A stretch of 64,000 bases of DNA from Clostridium tepidum (GTDB lineage Bacteria; Bacillota; Clostridia; Clostridiales; Clostridiaceae). Shown in pieces: positions 27,549 to 35,978 of the stretch (positions are counted from its first letter, which is position 1; each line of letters opens with the position of its first letter). Under the pieces are notes generated by a model, which was not told where the DNA came from, did no database searches, and saw only the letters and a program-made list of their open reading frames with translations. The DNA lies in NCBI RefSeq assembly GCF_002008345.1, contig NZ_MRAE01000006.1:1-64000 (forward strand), given 5' to 3'. The position numbers and the translations under genes are program-made.

Positions 27549-28097
27549 TTACAATATACTATCTATAATTAAAGGACTAGGTGAAGGAATAATTGAGTAA
27601 TTTACAAGCCTTTTTTTATCTATAACTTTAATTCCTTCTTTTATCCCCTCATCTAAATCACTTACTGAACCTGAAACAATAAATAGTAGTTTTCCTCCTA
27701 TTCCAAAAGCCATGTTTATTTTTAATATATCTATATTGGAAAACTTCAAGGCTTTATTTAAAGCTACTATTCCTGATGAAACATTCGTTGTTTCAATGGT
27801 TCCAATGGACTCTATAAATTTTGGCTTTTCTCTTTTACCTTTTAAAAATTCTATTATTCTATTATCTACTCTATTTATAATAAAAGTATCTATTATAAAT
27901 TTTTCTCCTGCATTTTTTCCTAGATTCATAGCCTCATAAACTTCTTCTGAATCACCACTTATTATGAAAAGAAATTTTCCTGGACATATGGGTTTTGATA
28001 AAAGTATATTAACATAAGATTTTTTTACCATTAAATCACAAATTTCTATACCTTTACTTAAACTTCTGAATTCAATTCCACCTATAGATTTATCCAT
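27549..28097 (-). CDS. tandem-BMC-domain (BMC-T) microcompartment shell protein
   Basis: A 182-aa shell protein of two BMC domains (residues ~1-90 and ~95-180). The second has the usual IGTIETTNVSSGIVALNKALKFSNI start, and the first is more diverged (IGGIEFRSLSKGIEICDLMVKK). BMC-T proteins form pseudo-hexameric trimers, sometimes with a central pore or metal site, placing them in the shell facets. It resembles PduT more than EutL by its domain spacing. It overlaps eutN by 8 bp, indicating tight co-translation. The second Eut trimer, EutL, is separately encoded upstream. Confidence 0.87.
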   Translation of the reverse strand: MDKSIGGIEFRSLSKGIEICDLMVKKSYVNILLSKPICPGKFLFIISGDSEEVYEAMNLGKNAGEKFIIDTFIINRVDNRIIEFLKGKREKPKFIESIGTIETTNVSSGIVALNKALKFSNIDILKINMAFGIGGKLLFIVSGSVSDLDEGIKEGIKVIDKKRLVNYSIIPSPSPLIIDSIL

Positions 28098-28362
28098 CGC
28101 TAACCTCTATAGAATCTATTATTCCAATTATTGTTGCATCTACTGGTATTTCCTTATTCCCAAGAGAAAATCTTGCTGAACTTCCAGTTGTAATAAGTAC
28201 ATAATCTCCCTGACCAGCACCAACATTATCAGAAACTACAAAAAGTTCATCTTTTTCTTTGGATTTATTTTTCATTATCTTTACAACTAAAAACTTTTGT
28301 CCACTCAATTTTTCATCTTTTCTAGTAGCCCATACGTTTCCTACAACTTTTCCTATTATCAT
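28090..28362 (-). CDS. eutN: EutN/CcmL pentameric microcompartment vertex protein
   Basis: A 90-aa beta-barrel BMC-P protein that forms pentamers closing the icosahedral vertices of the shell. It begins MIIGKVVGNVWATRKDEKLSGQKFLVV, the family start, and has GAGQGDYVLITTGSSAR, the diagnostic pentamer loop, followed by the IIGIIDSIEV C-terminus. Its end overlaps the next shell gene. Confidence 0.95.
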   Translation of the reverse strand: MIIGKVVGNVWATRKDEKLSGQKFLVVKIMKNKSKEKDELFVVSDNVGAGQGDYVLITTGSSARFSLGNKEIPVDATIIGIIDSIEVSDG

Positions 28363-28378
28363 AATAATCCTTCTCCTA

Positions 28379-29062
28379 TTAAACTCTTTTAATAATCAAT
28401 TGGTGAATTCTTATAAAATCAGATGCTAAAGGAGTAATTAAAGCTTTTTTATCTATTGAAATCTCTTTTACTCCTTTCATATATATCTTTCTTAAATCTG
28501 ATTCAGTTATAAGTTTTTTTCCTTTGAATAAAAACTTTTCTTCATTATTATTGCTAACTAAATTGCTGATTTTTTTATTAGATTCATCTAAAGATTTTTC
28601 TTTATTTATATTACTTTCTATTTCGTCTAAAGAAGAAATTATATTTATTCCAAAAGTTTTTATCTTTTCTTCAAAGCCTACATACATATTCCAAAGAGCT
28701 TTTGGAGCTCTTTGCTTATATTTTTTATATTCTATTCCATCTTCCATCATGTAAACTTTTTTACCTTTTAAAAGCATTATGGATAAAAATTTATCCATCT
28801 GTTCTGAACAAATTCCGTTTGCTAAATTTGAAAAAAGTTTTATACATGTTCGTGGAATTATTATCCTATCACAATCTTTAATGCTTTCATCAAAATACCT
28901 AATATCATATTTTTTATTTAGATTTTCTTCTATTTCTTTATAAGGAGTAGTAGCTAGTATAACGACTCTTTCTTTTTTTATATTTTCATCTTTAAAGTTT
29001 AAATCAGAAAGTCTTTTAGCTACCTCCTTAGTTATCATGTCCACTAATTTTTCAAAATCCAC
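28379..29062 (-). CDS. Eut-locus hypothetical protein (flavoprotein-like)
   Basis: A 227-aa protein conserved in Firmicutes/Fusobacterium eut loci and usually annotated only as 'ethanolamine utilisation protein'. Residues 1-25 are a short amphipathic helix (MDFEKLVDMITKEVAKRLSDL) of the kind that targets cargo into microcompartments. Residues ~30-130 have alternating strands and helices (RVVILATTP, CDRIIIPRTC, KKVYMMEDGIEYK) like a flavodoxin/Dfp fold. The C-terminal ~35 residues (ITPLASDFI) match the end found in related EutT- and PduO-type accessory proteins. No enzymatic residue is identified, and the function is unknown. Confidence 0.7.
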   Translation of the reverse strand: MDFEKLVDMITKEVAKRLSDLNFKDENIKKERVVILATTPYKEIEENLNKKYDIRYFDESIKDCDRIIIPRTCIKLFSNLANGICSEQMDKFLSIMLLKGKKVYMMEDGIEYKKYKQRAPKALWNMYVGFEEKIKTFGINIISSLDEIESNINKEKSLDESNKKISNLVSNNNEEKFLFKGKKLITESDLRKIYMKGVKEISIDKKALITPLASDFIRIHQLIIKRV

Positions 29063-29084
29063 TGGGCTAACCTCCTTGGTGAAT

Positions 29085-29711
29085 TTATTTAATTATCTTT
29101 GCTAAGGTCCCCTTAGAAAATCCACATGCATTAGCCTCGTCATAATCTATATGCATATAAGTTTTAAATTTTTCACTCACTCTAATTACCACATCATCAA
29201 AAATTAACGGTCTTTGAGTTAAAACTTTAACCTTTACTATTTCTTTATCAGAAACATTAAATTTCTTGGCATCTTCTGGGGTCATGTGTATATGTCTTTT
29301 TGCTACAATTACACCTTTATCTTTTTGTATAACTTTATTTCCAGCCAATATTATAATTGAAGGAGTACCTTCTATATCTCCACTTTCTTTAATAGGTGCT
29401 TTTATTCCTAAAGCTAAAGCATCTGTTAAAGATACTTCAACTTGTGTTTCTTTTCTTTCTGGTCCTAACACTACTACATTACTTATAGTTCCTTTAGGTC
29501 CAACTAAAGTTACTCTTTCTTTACATGCATATTGTCCTGGTTGAGAAAGATCTTTTATCTTTGTAAGTTCATATCCTTCTCCAAATAATAAATCTATATC
29601 TTTTCTGCTTAAATGGACGTGCCTTCCTGAAGCTTCAACTTCTATAAACACTTCTTCCTTTACTTTTTTTGCTACTTCCTTTACTAAGGTTTCTAATAAA
29701 AGATTGTCCAT
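29085..29711 (-). CDS. pduL: phosphate propanoyl/acetyltransferase, PduL type (EutD role)
   Basis: A 208-aa microcompartment phosphotransacylase that converts acetyl-CoA and phosphate to acetyl-phosphate and CoA, recycling CoA inside the shell. Two PduL domains are visible, each with a zinc-binding motif: ASGRHVHLSRKDI near residue 27 and VAKRHIHMTPEDA near residue 140. The short N-terminal helix is consistent with an encapsulation peptide. It replaces the unrelated EutD phosphotransacetylase of enterics. It follows EutT by 10 bp, with an AGGAGG site. Confidence 0.95.
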   Translation of the reverse strand: MDNLLLETLVKEVAKKVKEEVFIEVEASGRHVHLSRKDIDLLFGEGYELTKIKDLSQPGQYACKERVTLVGPKGTISNVVVLGPERKETQVEVSLTDALALGIKAPIKESGDIEGTPSIIILAGNKVIQKDKGVIVAKRHIHMTPEDAKKFNVSDKEIVKVKVLTQRPLIFDDVVIRVSEKFKTYMHIDYDEANACGFSKGTLAKIIK

Positions 29712-29721
29712 CTTTTACCTC

Positions 29722-30480
29722 CTATTTTTGTTTATACTCCATTGTTCTATATTTAAACATCATTATCCAAAATAAAGATGATAATCTATTTAAGGCTCTT
29801 ATTATATCTACTCTTTCTACTGCTCCATACTCATTTTTAAATGCTTTAAAAGCGCTAAGTTCTACTTCTCTTGTTAAGGTTCTTAAAGTATTTAAAGCTA
29901 CAACTACTTCTCCCATAGTATAATCAGGCATAAAATGAGGCATTCCAAAGTATTTTTCAGGATAATGAGATTTTTCTCTTAGTTCTTCTTTTGTCATACC
30001 TTGAAGATTAAACTCTACAAGTTCTTCTTCAAGAACTTCGCATCTTAAAATTTTGCGGACAAAGTCTAATATTTCCTGAAGATCTTTAACAACTAAATCT
30101 TCCCCTAATTTGTTACATAATATTTGAGTTTCTAGTATTTTAGCTTCTAAAGCATCTATTTTACCTCTAAATATTATTCTATTATGATCTTTAAAAACTA
30201 AAGTATTTCCTTTTAGATGAGTCATATATTCAGGTTTTTCCTTAAGTCGTGCTCCAAATATTGTCTCATACTTATAATCATCAGACACTATTTTTTCTTC
30301 TTTCTTTTCCTGCTTCTTTTCCATAGCATCAATATATTTTAACTCTATATTATGTTCTGTTAAAAAAGATTTTGCTGAAGGCGTAACTATATCCTTTTTT
30401 AAAACTTGAAATTCTTTTAACTCTTTTAAATTTTCTTCTTTTAATCGTTTTCTAATTTCATTTTCTGTAATAACACTCAT
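29722..30480 (-). CDS. eutT: cobalamin adenosyltransferase EutT
   Basis: A 252-aa corrinoid adenosyltransferase that makes adenosylcobalamin for EutBC. N-terminal ~75 residues (ITENEIRKRL... with VTPSAKSFL) are the EutT-specific extension; residues ~85-245 are the helical PduO-like transferase domain (GKIDALEAKILETQILC; YTMGEVVVALNTLRTLTREVE). The CCxxC metal-binding motif of enteric EutT is not evident, as is usual in Firmicutes. It is separated from eutM by a strong intercistronic hairpin. Confidence 0.9.
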   Translation of the reverse strand: MSVITENEIRKRLKEENLKELKEFQVLKKDIVTPSAKSFLTEHNIELKYIDAMEKKQEKKEEKIVSDDYKYETIFGARLKEKPEYMTHLKGNTLVFKDHNRIIFRGKIDALEAKILETQILCNKLGEDLVVKDLQEILDFVRKILRCEVLEEELVEFNLQGMTKEELREKSHYPEKYFGMPHFMPDYTMGEVVVALNTLRTLTREVELSAFKAFKNEYGAVERVDIIRALNRLSSLFWIMMFKYRTMEYKQK

Positions 30481-30504
30481 AATTTCACATCCCTTACTAG
30501 ATGT

Positions 30505-30537
30505 ATAGATGTGCTGAAAATTTTACAGCACATCTAT
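30505..30537 (-). other. intercistronic hairpin between eutM and eutT
   Basis: Perfect 12-bp stem ATAGATGTGCTG / CAGCACATCTAT with a 9-nt loop, without a following T tract on the minus strand. It is more likely an mRNA-stabilising or attenuating structure than a full terminator. Confidence 0.6.
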
Positions 30538-30546
30538 TTTTAAATA

Positions 30547-30831
30547 TTATTCAACAACTTTTGGTAATATAGTATCTACTTCAAAGTGTGGTCTTGGTAT
30601 TACGTGTACAGATACTAATTCTCCAACTCTTTCAGCTGCTGCTGCTCCTGCATCTGTAGCAGCTTTAACAGCTCCTACATCTCCTCTTACCATAACTGTT
30701 ACAAGTCCGCCTCCTACTTGTTCTTTTCCAACAAGAGTTACATTAGCAGCTTTAACCATTGCGTCTGCAGCTTCTATTGCTCCTACTAATCCTCTAGTTT
30801 CTATCATTCCTAATGCATTTGTGTTTGCCAT
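30547..30831 (-). CDS. eutM: major hexameric microcompartment shell protein EutM
   Basis: A 94-aa single-BMC-domain protein forming hexamers that tile the shell facets. It has [27 protein letters not shown] at the N-terminus, a near-perfect EutM/PduA signature, then [19 protein letters not shown], the pore-loop and interface segment. Lysine and arginine edge residues are conserved. It is a high-abundance protein, in line with the hairpin downstream and AGGAGG site upstream. No lesions are seen. Confidence 0.97.
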   Translation of the reverse strand: MANTNALGMIETRGLVGAIEAADAMVKAANVTLVGKEQVGGGLVTVMVRGDVGAVKAATDAGAAAAERVGELVSVHVIPRPHFEVDTILPKVVE

Positions 30832-30888
30832 AATAAAATTCCTCCTTAAATTTAAATGATTTTATTTATTATTTTATTTACTTTATTA

Positions 30889-32364
30889 CTATTTTAATTC
30901 AGCTAATATTCTTTTTACTAATAAGTTTATTAACTCTTCAGTTTCAGAAGCATTTATTAAAGTATCTGAAACTTTTGTTTGTTCTATTTTAGAATCTCTT
31001 AAGTCCTCTATTTCACGAACTCCATATGTTATTCTCTTAATATTTATTAAATTTAATGGTCCTACATTGTCAGAAGTTGAACTTCCTCCAACCGCTCCAC
31101 ATCCTAAAGTAAGAGCTGGTAATATGTTAGTTGAAGCACCTATTCCACCTAAAGTTCCTGGAGTATTAACAAGAACTCTTGAAACTGGAACTCTAAGTCC
31201 AAATTCTCTTATAACTTCTTTGTTTTCAGAATGAATTCCGCAAGTATGTCCTGCACCTTCATTATTTAATATTTCTACACATCTTTCTATAGCACTTTCT
31301 AAATCATTTTCTACATAAAATGCTAAAATTGGTGAAAGTTTTTCTCTTGAATATGGTACCTTAGAACCAACTTCTGTTTCATAAGCTATTAACACTCTTG
31401 CTTCTTTTGGAACATCAATATTTGCAAGTTTAGCTATAGTTTGAACACTCTTACCTACTATTTGAGGGTTCATAGTTCCATTAGCTCTCATTATATACTT
31501 GGAAAGTTGAGCATTTTGTTCTTTAGTTAAGAAATATGCTCCTTGTTTTTTAAGTTCATTAACTACAGTTTCTTCCATGCATTTTTCAACAACTATGGAT
31601 TGCTCTGATGCACATATTGTTCCATTGTCAAAAGTTTTAGAATCTAATATTCTCTTAACTGCTAAAGGCACATTTGCACTTTTTTCTATAAATGCTGGAC
31701 CATTTCCAGGACCTACCCCTATAGCTGGTGTCCCTGAAGAATATGCAGCTTTAACCATTGCTGAACCACCAGTAGCCAAAATTAATGATACATCATCATG
31801 TTTCATTAATGCATCAGTAGCTTGCATAGTAGGCACAGTTATAGATAATATAGCATCTTTTGGACATCCAGCTTTTTCTGATGCTTCACTTATTATTTTA
31901 ACTGTTTCAAGAATACATTTTTTAGCACCTGGGTGTGGTGAAAACACTATACTATTTCCGCTCTTTATTGATATCATAGCTTTATATATAACTGTAGATG
32001 TTGGATTAGTTGAAGGTATTAATCCAGCTATAACGCCCATTGGAATTCCAACTTCCATTACCTTCTTTTCCTTATCATCATTTATAATACCAACAGTTTT
32101 TACATCTTTAATGGATTCATAAACTGCTTTGGATGCAAATGTATTTTTTACAACTTTATCTTCCCATTTCCCAAATCCAGTTTCTTGCTCTGCCATTTTA
32201 GCAAGCTTAGCTGCATTTTCATATCCTGCATCAGCTATAGCTTTTGTTATTCTATCTAATTCTTCTTGGCTCATCTTAGCAAGTTGTTTTTGAGCCTTTT
32301 TAGATCTAGTTATTAAATTTCTTACTTCTTGTATAGAAACAAGATCCTTATCTAATATTTCCAT
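30889..32364 (-). CDS. eutE: CoA-acylating acetaldehyde dehydrogenase EutE
   Basis: A 491-aa aldehyde dehydrogenase converting acetaldehyde, NAD+ and CoA to acetyl-CoA and NADH. The catalytic Cys lies in the TFDNGTICASEQSIVVE motif near residue 250, and the cofactor-binding ILATGGSAMVKAAYSSGTPAIGVGPGN precedes it. An N-terminal ~20-residue helix (VSIQEVRNLITRSKKAQKQL) fits a shell-targeting tail. Its first codon overlaps the last base of the BMC gene upstream (shared 32364). Confidence 0.96.
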   Translation of the reverse strand: MEILDKDLVSIQEVRNLITRSKKAQKQLAKMSQEELDRITKAIADAGYENAAKLAKMAEQETGFGKWEDKVVKNTFASKAVYESIKDVKTVGIINDDKEKKVMEVGIPMGVIAGLIPSTNPTSTVIYKAMISIKSGNSIVFSPHPGAKKCILETVKIISEASEKAGCPKDAILSITVPTMQATDALMKHDDVSLILATGGSAMVKAAYSSGTPAIGVGPGNGPAFIEKSANVPLAVKRILDSKTFDNGTICASEQSIVVEKCMEETVVNELKKQGAYFLTKEQNAQLSKYIMRANGTMNPQIVGKSVQTIAKLANIDVPKEARVLIAYETEVGSKVPYSREKLSPILAFYVENDLESAIERCVEILNNEGAGHTCGIHSENKEVIREFGLRVPVSRVLVNTPGTLGGIGASTNILPALTLGCGAVGGSSTSDNVGPLNLINIKRITYGVREIEDLRDSKIEQTKVSDTLINASETEELINLLVKRILAELK

Positions 32365-33017
32365 TAGCTTTCCTCCTTAAGAAAATCTGTTATATTCTTT
32401 ATAAGCACATCTTTTTTTGCAAATTTAATTTGCTTATTGGTCATAGATGAAATCTTAAGCTTTGAAGCTAACCTTCTAAGATCCTTTACTTTTAAATCCT
32501 TAAGTTCTTCTATTGAAGGTATTCTGCCTATATCATTTAAAGAATTCTTTGAATCTTTTTCTTCCTTTGATGTTAAGGTATCTTTGACCTTATTTGTTTT
32601 TTTAGAAGTAGTTTTATCTACTACACTCTCTGTATTTAAAGTTTCTTTTTTTTCTAAAGATTGTTCATCTAATTCTTCTTTCAAATTGCTTTTAAACTCA
32701 TTTTTTGTCATATCTATATGACTATCTTTATCAATATTTTTCTTATCTTTTAAAAGTAGCTTTAATGTATCTTCATGTAATCTTGGAATTACATGACTAT
32801 AGCGGAACACATTAAGTTTTTGTGATGTCTTAGCTCCTGCTTCTACTGCAGCTTGTACAGCTCCAACATCTCCTGTTATTTTTACTGTAACTATTCCACC
32901 TTTTATTTTTTCGCAACCTATAAGTTCTACATTAGCAGCTTTTAGAGCAGAATCGGCTGCTTCAATAGCCCCTAAGTATCCTCTTACTTCAATTAATCCT
33001 AAAGCTTTTATATCCAT
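32364..33017 (-). CDS. BMC-domain shell protein with C-terminal SAP/Rho-N-like extension
   Basis: A 217-aa protein. Residues 1-95 are a BMC domain (ALGLIEVRGYLGAIEAADSALKAANV; GGIVTVKITGDVGAVQAA). Residues ~100-165 are a charged, low-complexity Ser/Lys/Asp linker. Residues ~168-217 (IPSIEELKDLKVKDLRRLASKL ... DVLIKNITDFLKEES) form a SAP or Rho-N-terminal-like helical motif that typically binds nucleic acids. In enterics EutK likewise has a BMC plus a C-terminal helix-turn-helix domain, so this is the positional and possibly functional analogue. The ligand is unproven. Confidence 0.85.
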   Translation of the reverse strand: MDIKALGLIEVRGYLGAIEAADSALKAANVELIGCEKIKGGIVTVKITGDVGAVQAAVEAGAKTSQKLNVFRYSHVIPRLHEDTLKLLLKDKKNIDKDSHIDMTKNEFKSNLKEELDEQSLEKKETLNTESVVDKTTSKKTNKVKDTLTSKEEKDSKNSLNDIGRIPSIEELKDLKVKDLRRLASKLKISSMTNKQIKFAKKDVLIKNITDFLKEES

Positions 33018-33029
33018 TATCTCCCCTTA

Positions 33030-33683
33030 TTAATAGCTTGTTGGATTATCAGCAACAAATTGAACAGCATCTGCGAATGCATCACAAGCTGCTTTACATG
33101 CTGATTGGCTTCCTGTAAGTAATGCTCCTCCAAAGTTTGTTTCTGATGGAGGTCCAAATAAAGTAGCCATTGTAACATCTGCTGATTTTAAAGCTGCGTC
33201 TAAAGCATACATAGCTTCAAGAGGAGGAGCTATTAAATAGGCTAGAGCTTCTCCTTCTTTTACTCCTGCTACCTTAGAAAGATAAGAACCTGTTCTAGAT
33301 ATACAGTGTGCATAATAAGGTATAGATCCATCTTCATTTGCACTTACAAAATGAGGTCCATTTTCCATAAAATCAATTACTTCATTCATTCCACTTCTAA
33401 CTTCAGCTGGATTTGGACCTGCTATTATTCCTATAACTTCTCCAGCTAATTTTGTAGATGCATTCCCTGCCCCACCATACATAGATCTTGCATATACAAC
33501 ATCTACATCAGCTGCTTTTGTTGCTTCATCTAAAGCTGTATAAGTAACATCATCACAATCTGCAGTTATCAAACCAAGACTTTTATGATGTGGCTCAAGT
33601 TCTAACTTTTCTGCCATTTCTGGACTTACATTTGTTATTATCTTTACACTTAGAACAGTTGGACGAATTGCTTCATGTTTCAT
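33030..33683 (-). CDS. eutL: trimeric microcompartment shell protein EutL
   Basis: A 217-aa fused double BMC-like protein that assembles as trimers with a central pore that can open. Family motifs are LELEPHHKSLGLITADCDDVTYTALDEATK and VVYARSMYGGAGNASTKLAGEVIGIIAGPNPAEV, then the C-terminal ALLTGSQSACKAACDAFADAVQF. It is the usual length and lies between eutC and the BMC/SAP gene. No lesion is seen. Confidence 0.97.
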   Translation of the reverse strand: MKHEAIRPTVLSVKIITNVSPEMAEKLELEPHHKSLGLITADCDDVTYTALDEATKAADVDVVYARSMYGGAGNASTKLAGEVIGIIAGPNPAEVRSGMNEVIDFMENGPHFVSANEDGSIPYYAHCISRTGSYLSKVAGVKEGEALAYLIAPPLEAMYALDAALKSADVTMATLFGPPSETNFGGALLTGSQSACKAACDAFADAVQFVADNPTSY

Positions 33684-33699
33684 TTGTTCCCCTCCATCC

Positions 33700-34581
33700 T
33701 TATTTCAAATCTATTCCAGATGCTTTTTTATCTATCATAGTCTTTATAAGTTCAGCTATATGTGCTCCAGCTTCAACTGCTGTAGTACCACCCTTATGAA
33801 TGTTTGATATAACAGTTCTCTTAGCTTCTGGCATATTAACCTTAGGTTTATATGCTATATATGCACTCATAGATTCCGCAGTTACAAGACCTGGTCTTTC
33901 TCCAACAAGAAGACAAACAACATCTGCACCTGTAACTTCTCCTATATAGTCCATAGCTCCAACTCTACAATGTTTTACAAATATTATTTCTCCCATTTCC
34001 ATTCCATAAACTTTTAAACCTTGCTCTATTGAAGGAAGTATATCTTCAACATTTGCTTCTATGGCTGCTGAACTTAATCCATCTCCAACAACCATTTGAA
34101 CTTTTTGACCAGTTCCACATTTTTCTTTTATTAACTTAAGTGTTTCATCTGAAAACTTTCTTCCAAGGTCAGGACGAGTTAAATATTCATCCTTATCTCT
34201 ACATAATGTTTCAACAGATATAAATTTATTTTTCTCTACAAACTCCTCAGAAACATAAGAGAAAACTGAATCTTGTGCTGCTGCATGGTCTGCTCTTACT
34301 CTTAAGGCAGTTATGGTTTTGTATCTAGCACCAGCCCTTCCAACTCCAAGTCTTGCTGGAGTCTTAGCTTTCATATTAAGATATCCTTCTTTATCTTTCG
34401 GATTTTTAACAAGAAGTTGTTTCTTTAAGTCTATTTCTGTAATATCTTCAAGACATTCATCATTATTTAATAAAGACTCAGCGCACTCCTTAGTTTCTTT
34501 TTTTATAGCTTCTTTATTATTTTCTTTAAGCATTTCTTTTAATAATTGTTCTACCACATCTTTTAATTGATTTTCATTCAT
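33700..34581 (-). CDS. eutC: ethanolamine ammonia-lyase small subunit EutC
   Basis: A 293-aa B12-binding partner of EutB. The N-terminal ~60 residues ([17 protein letters not shown]) are an amphipathic helix plus linker, typical of the encapsulated lyase. The core begins [14 protein letters not shown] and includes [21 protein letters not shown] and [17 protein letters not shown]. EutC contributes residues around the corrin of adenosylcobalamin. It follows eutB by 14 bp and looks complete. Confidence 0.97.
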   Translation of the reverse strand: MNENQLKDVVEQLLKEMLKENNKEAIKKETKECAESLLNNDECLEDITEIDLKKQLLVKNPKDKEGYLNMKAKTPARLGVGRAGARYKTITALRVRADHAAAQDSVFSYVSEEFVEKNKFISVETLCRDKDEYLTRPDLGRKFSDETLKLIKEKCGTGQKVQMVVGDGLSSAAIEANVEDILPSIEQGLKVYGMEMGEIIFVKHCRVGAMDYIGEVTGADVVCLLVGERPGLVTAESMSAYIAYKPKVNMPEAKRTVISNIHKGGTTAVEAGAHIAELIKTMIDKKASGIDLK

Positions 34582-34595
34582 TACCTACCATCCTC

Positions 34596-35960
34596 CTATC
34601 CTAAGAATATTGATGCATCTCCAGCTTTACTTGTAAGCTTACCATTTTTGCTAAATCCCATTTTTTCCATCCACATCTCGAATTCCTTTATAGGTCTTAA
34701 TCCTAAAAGTTCTCTTAAAGCCGCTGTTTCATGATATCCAGTTGTTTGATAGTTAAGCATTACATCGTCTCCATGAGGAATTCCCATAAAATAAGTGCAT
34801 CCTGCTGCAGAAAGTAATACTGATAAATTCTCTATGTCATTTTGATCAGCTTTCATGTGATTTGTGTAACAAGCATCACATCCCATTGGTACGCCTGAAA
34901 GTTTTCCCATAAAGTGATCTTCAAGACCTGCTCTTGTAACTTCCTTAGCATCATATAAATACTCTGGTCCTATAAATCCAACAACAGTATTTACTAGGAA
35001 TGGTTCGAATTTTTTTGCAAATCCATAACATCTAGCTTCCATTGTTACTTGGTCAACACCATGGTATGCTTCTGAAGATAATTCAGAACCTTGTCCTGTT
35101 TCAAAATACATTACATTTGGACCTGCTGCAGTTCCATGTGTTAATGCTAATTGTCTAGCTTCTGCTATTGTTTCTGCTGTAAAACCAAAAGCTTCATTAC
35201 CTTTTTCAGATCCAGCTATTGATTGGAATATTAAGTCTGCTGGTGCACCTTTTTTAATAGCTTCCATTTGTGTTGTAACGTGAGTAAGAACACAAGTTTG
35301 AGTTGGAATTTCCCACTTTCTCTTAAACTCATCAAATCTCTTTAATACTTTTGTTACACTTTCAACAGAATCATCAACTGGATTTAATCCTAAAACAGCA
35401 TCACCTATTCCATAAGTTAATCCTTCCATTAAAGATGCTAATATTCCATCTGGATCATCTGTTGGATGGTTTGGTTGAAGTCTTGCTGATAATGTTCCAG
35501 ATTCTCCTATAGTTGTATTACAATGAGCTGTTACTTTTATCTTCTTTGCTCCATAGATTAAGTCTAAGTTAGACATTATCTTAGCTACAGCAGCTATCAT
35601 TTCTGAAGTTAATCCTCTTGAAATTCTTCTTATATCTGCTCCTGTTGTATTTTCATCTAATATCCACTCTCTAAGATCTGAAACTGTCCAGTTTTGTATT
35701 TCACTATAAATTTTCTCATTTACTGAGTCTTGGATTATTCTTGTTACTTCATCTATTTCATAAGGTACAGCTGGATTATTTCTTAAATCTCTTAAAGTAA
35801 GATTTGCTACTACCACCTTTGCAGCTACTCTTTCTTCTGCTGATTCAGCAGCCACCTTAGCTAGTTTATCTCCTGATTTTTCTTCGTTAGCCTTTGCCAT
35901 TGCTTCATTTATTGTCTTAAATTCATAAGTACGACCAAATAGTCTTGTTTTTAAAATCAC
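34596..35960 (-). CDS. eutB: ethanolamine ammonia-lyase large subunit EutB
   Basis: A 454-aa catalytic subunit that converts ethanolamine to acetaldehyde and ammonia with adenosylcobalamin. I chose the GTG at 35958-35960 (MILKTRLFGRTYEFKTINEAMAKANE) because GGAAGGAGGAT sits at the right distance; the longer frame from an upstream TTG would run through the ribosome site. Motifs include LQPNHPTDDPDGI, GLTYGIGDAVLGLNPVDD and the GFIGPEYLYD loop. The substrate-binding Glu/Asn region looks normal. Complete and apparently functional. Confidence 0.97.
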   Translation of the reverse strand: MILKTRLFGRTYEFKTINEAMAKANEEKSGDKLAKVAAESAEERVAAKVVVANLTLRDLRNNPAVPYEIDEVTRIIQDSVNEKIYSEIQNWTVSDLREWILDENTTGADIRRISRGLTSEMIAAVAKIMSNLDLIYGAKKIKVTAHCNTTIGESGTLSARLQPNHPTDDPDGILASLMEGLTYGIGDAVLGLNPVDDSVESVTKVLKRFDEFKRKWEIPTQTCVLTHVTTQMEAIKKGAPADLIFQSIAGSEKGNEAFGFTAETIAEARQLALTHGTAAGPNVMYFETGQGSELSSEAYHGVDQVTMEARCYGFAKKFEPFLVNTVVGFIGPEYLYDAKEVTRAGLEDHFMGKLSGVPMGCDACYTNHMKADQNDIENLSVLLSAAGCTYFMGIPHGDDVMLNYQTTGYHETAALRELLGLRPIKEFEMWMEKMGFSKNGKLTSKAGDASIFLG

Positions 35961-35978
35961 TTTGTATCCTCCTTCCAA

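Noticed and set aside
30505-30537. Operon-internal hairpin called as a terminator
   Set aside because: There is no T tract on the transcribed strand and the downstream genes belong to the same pathway, so it is listed as a processing or attenuation hairpin instead.
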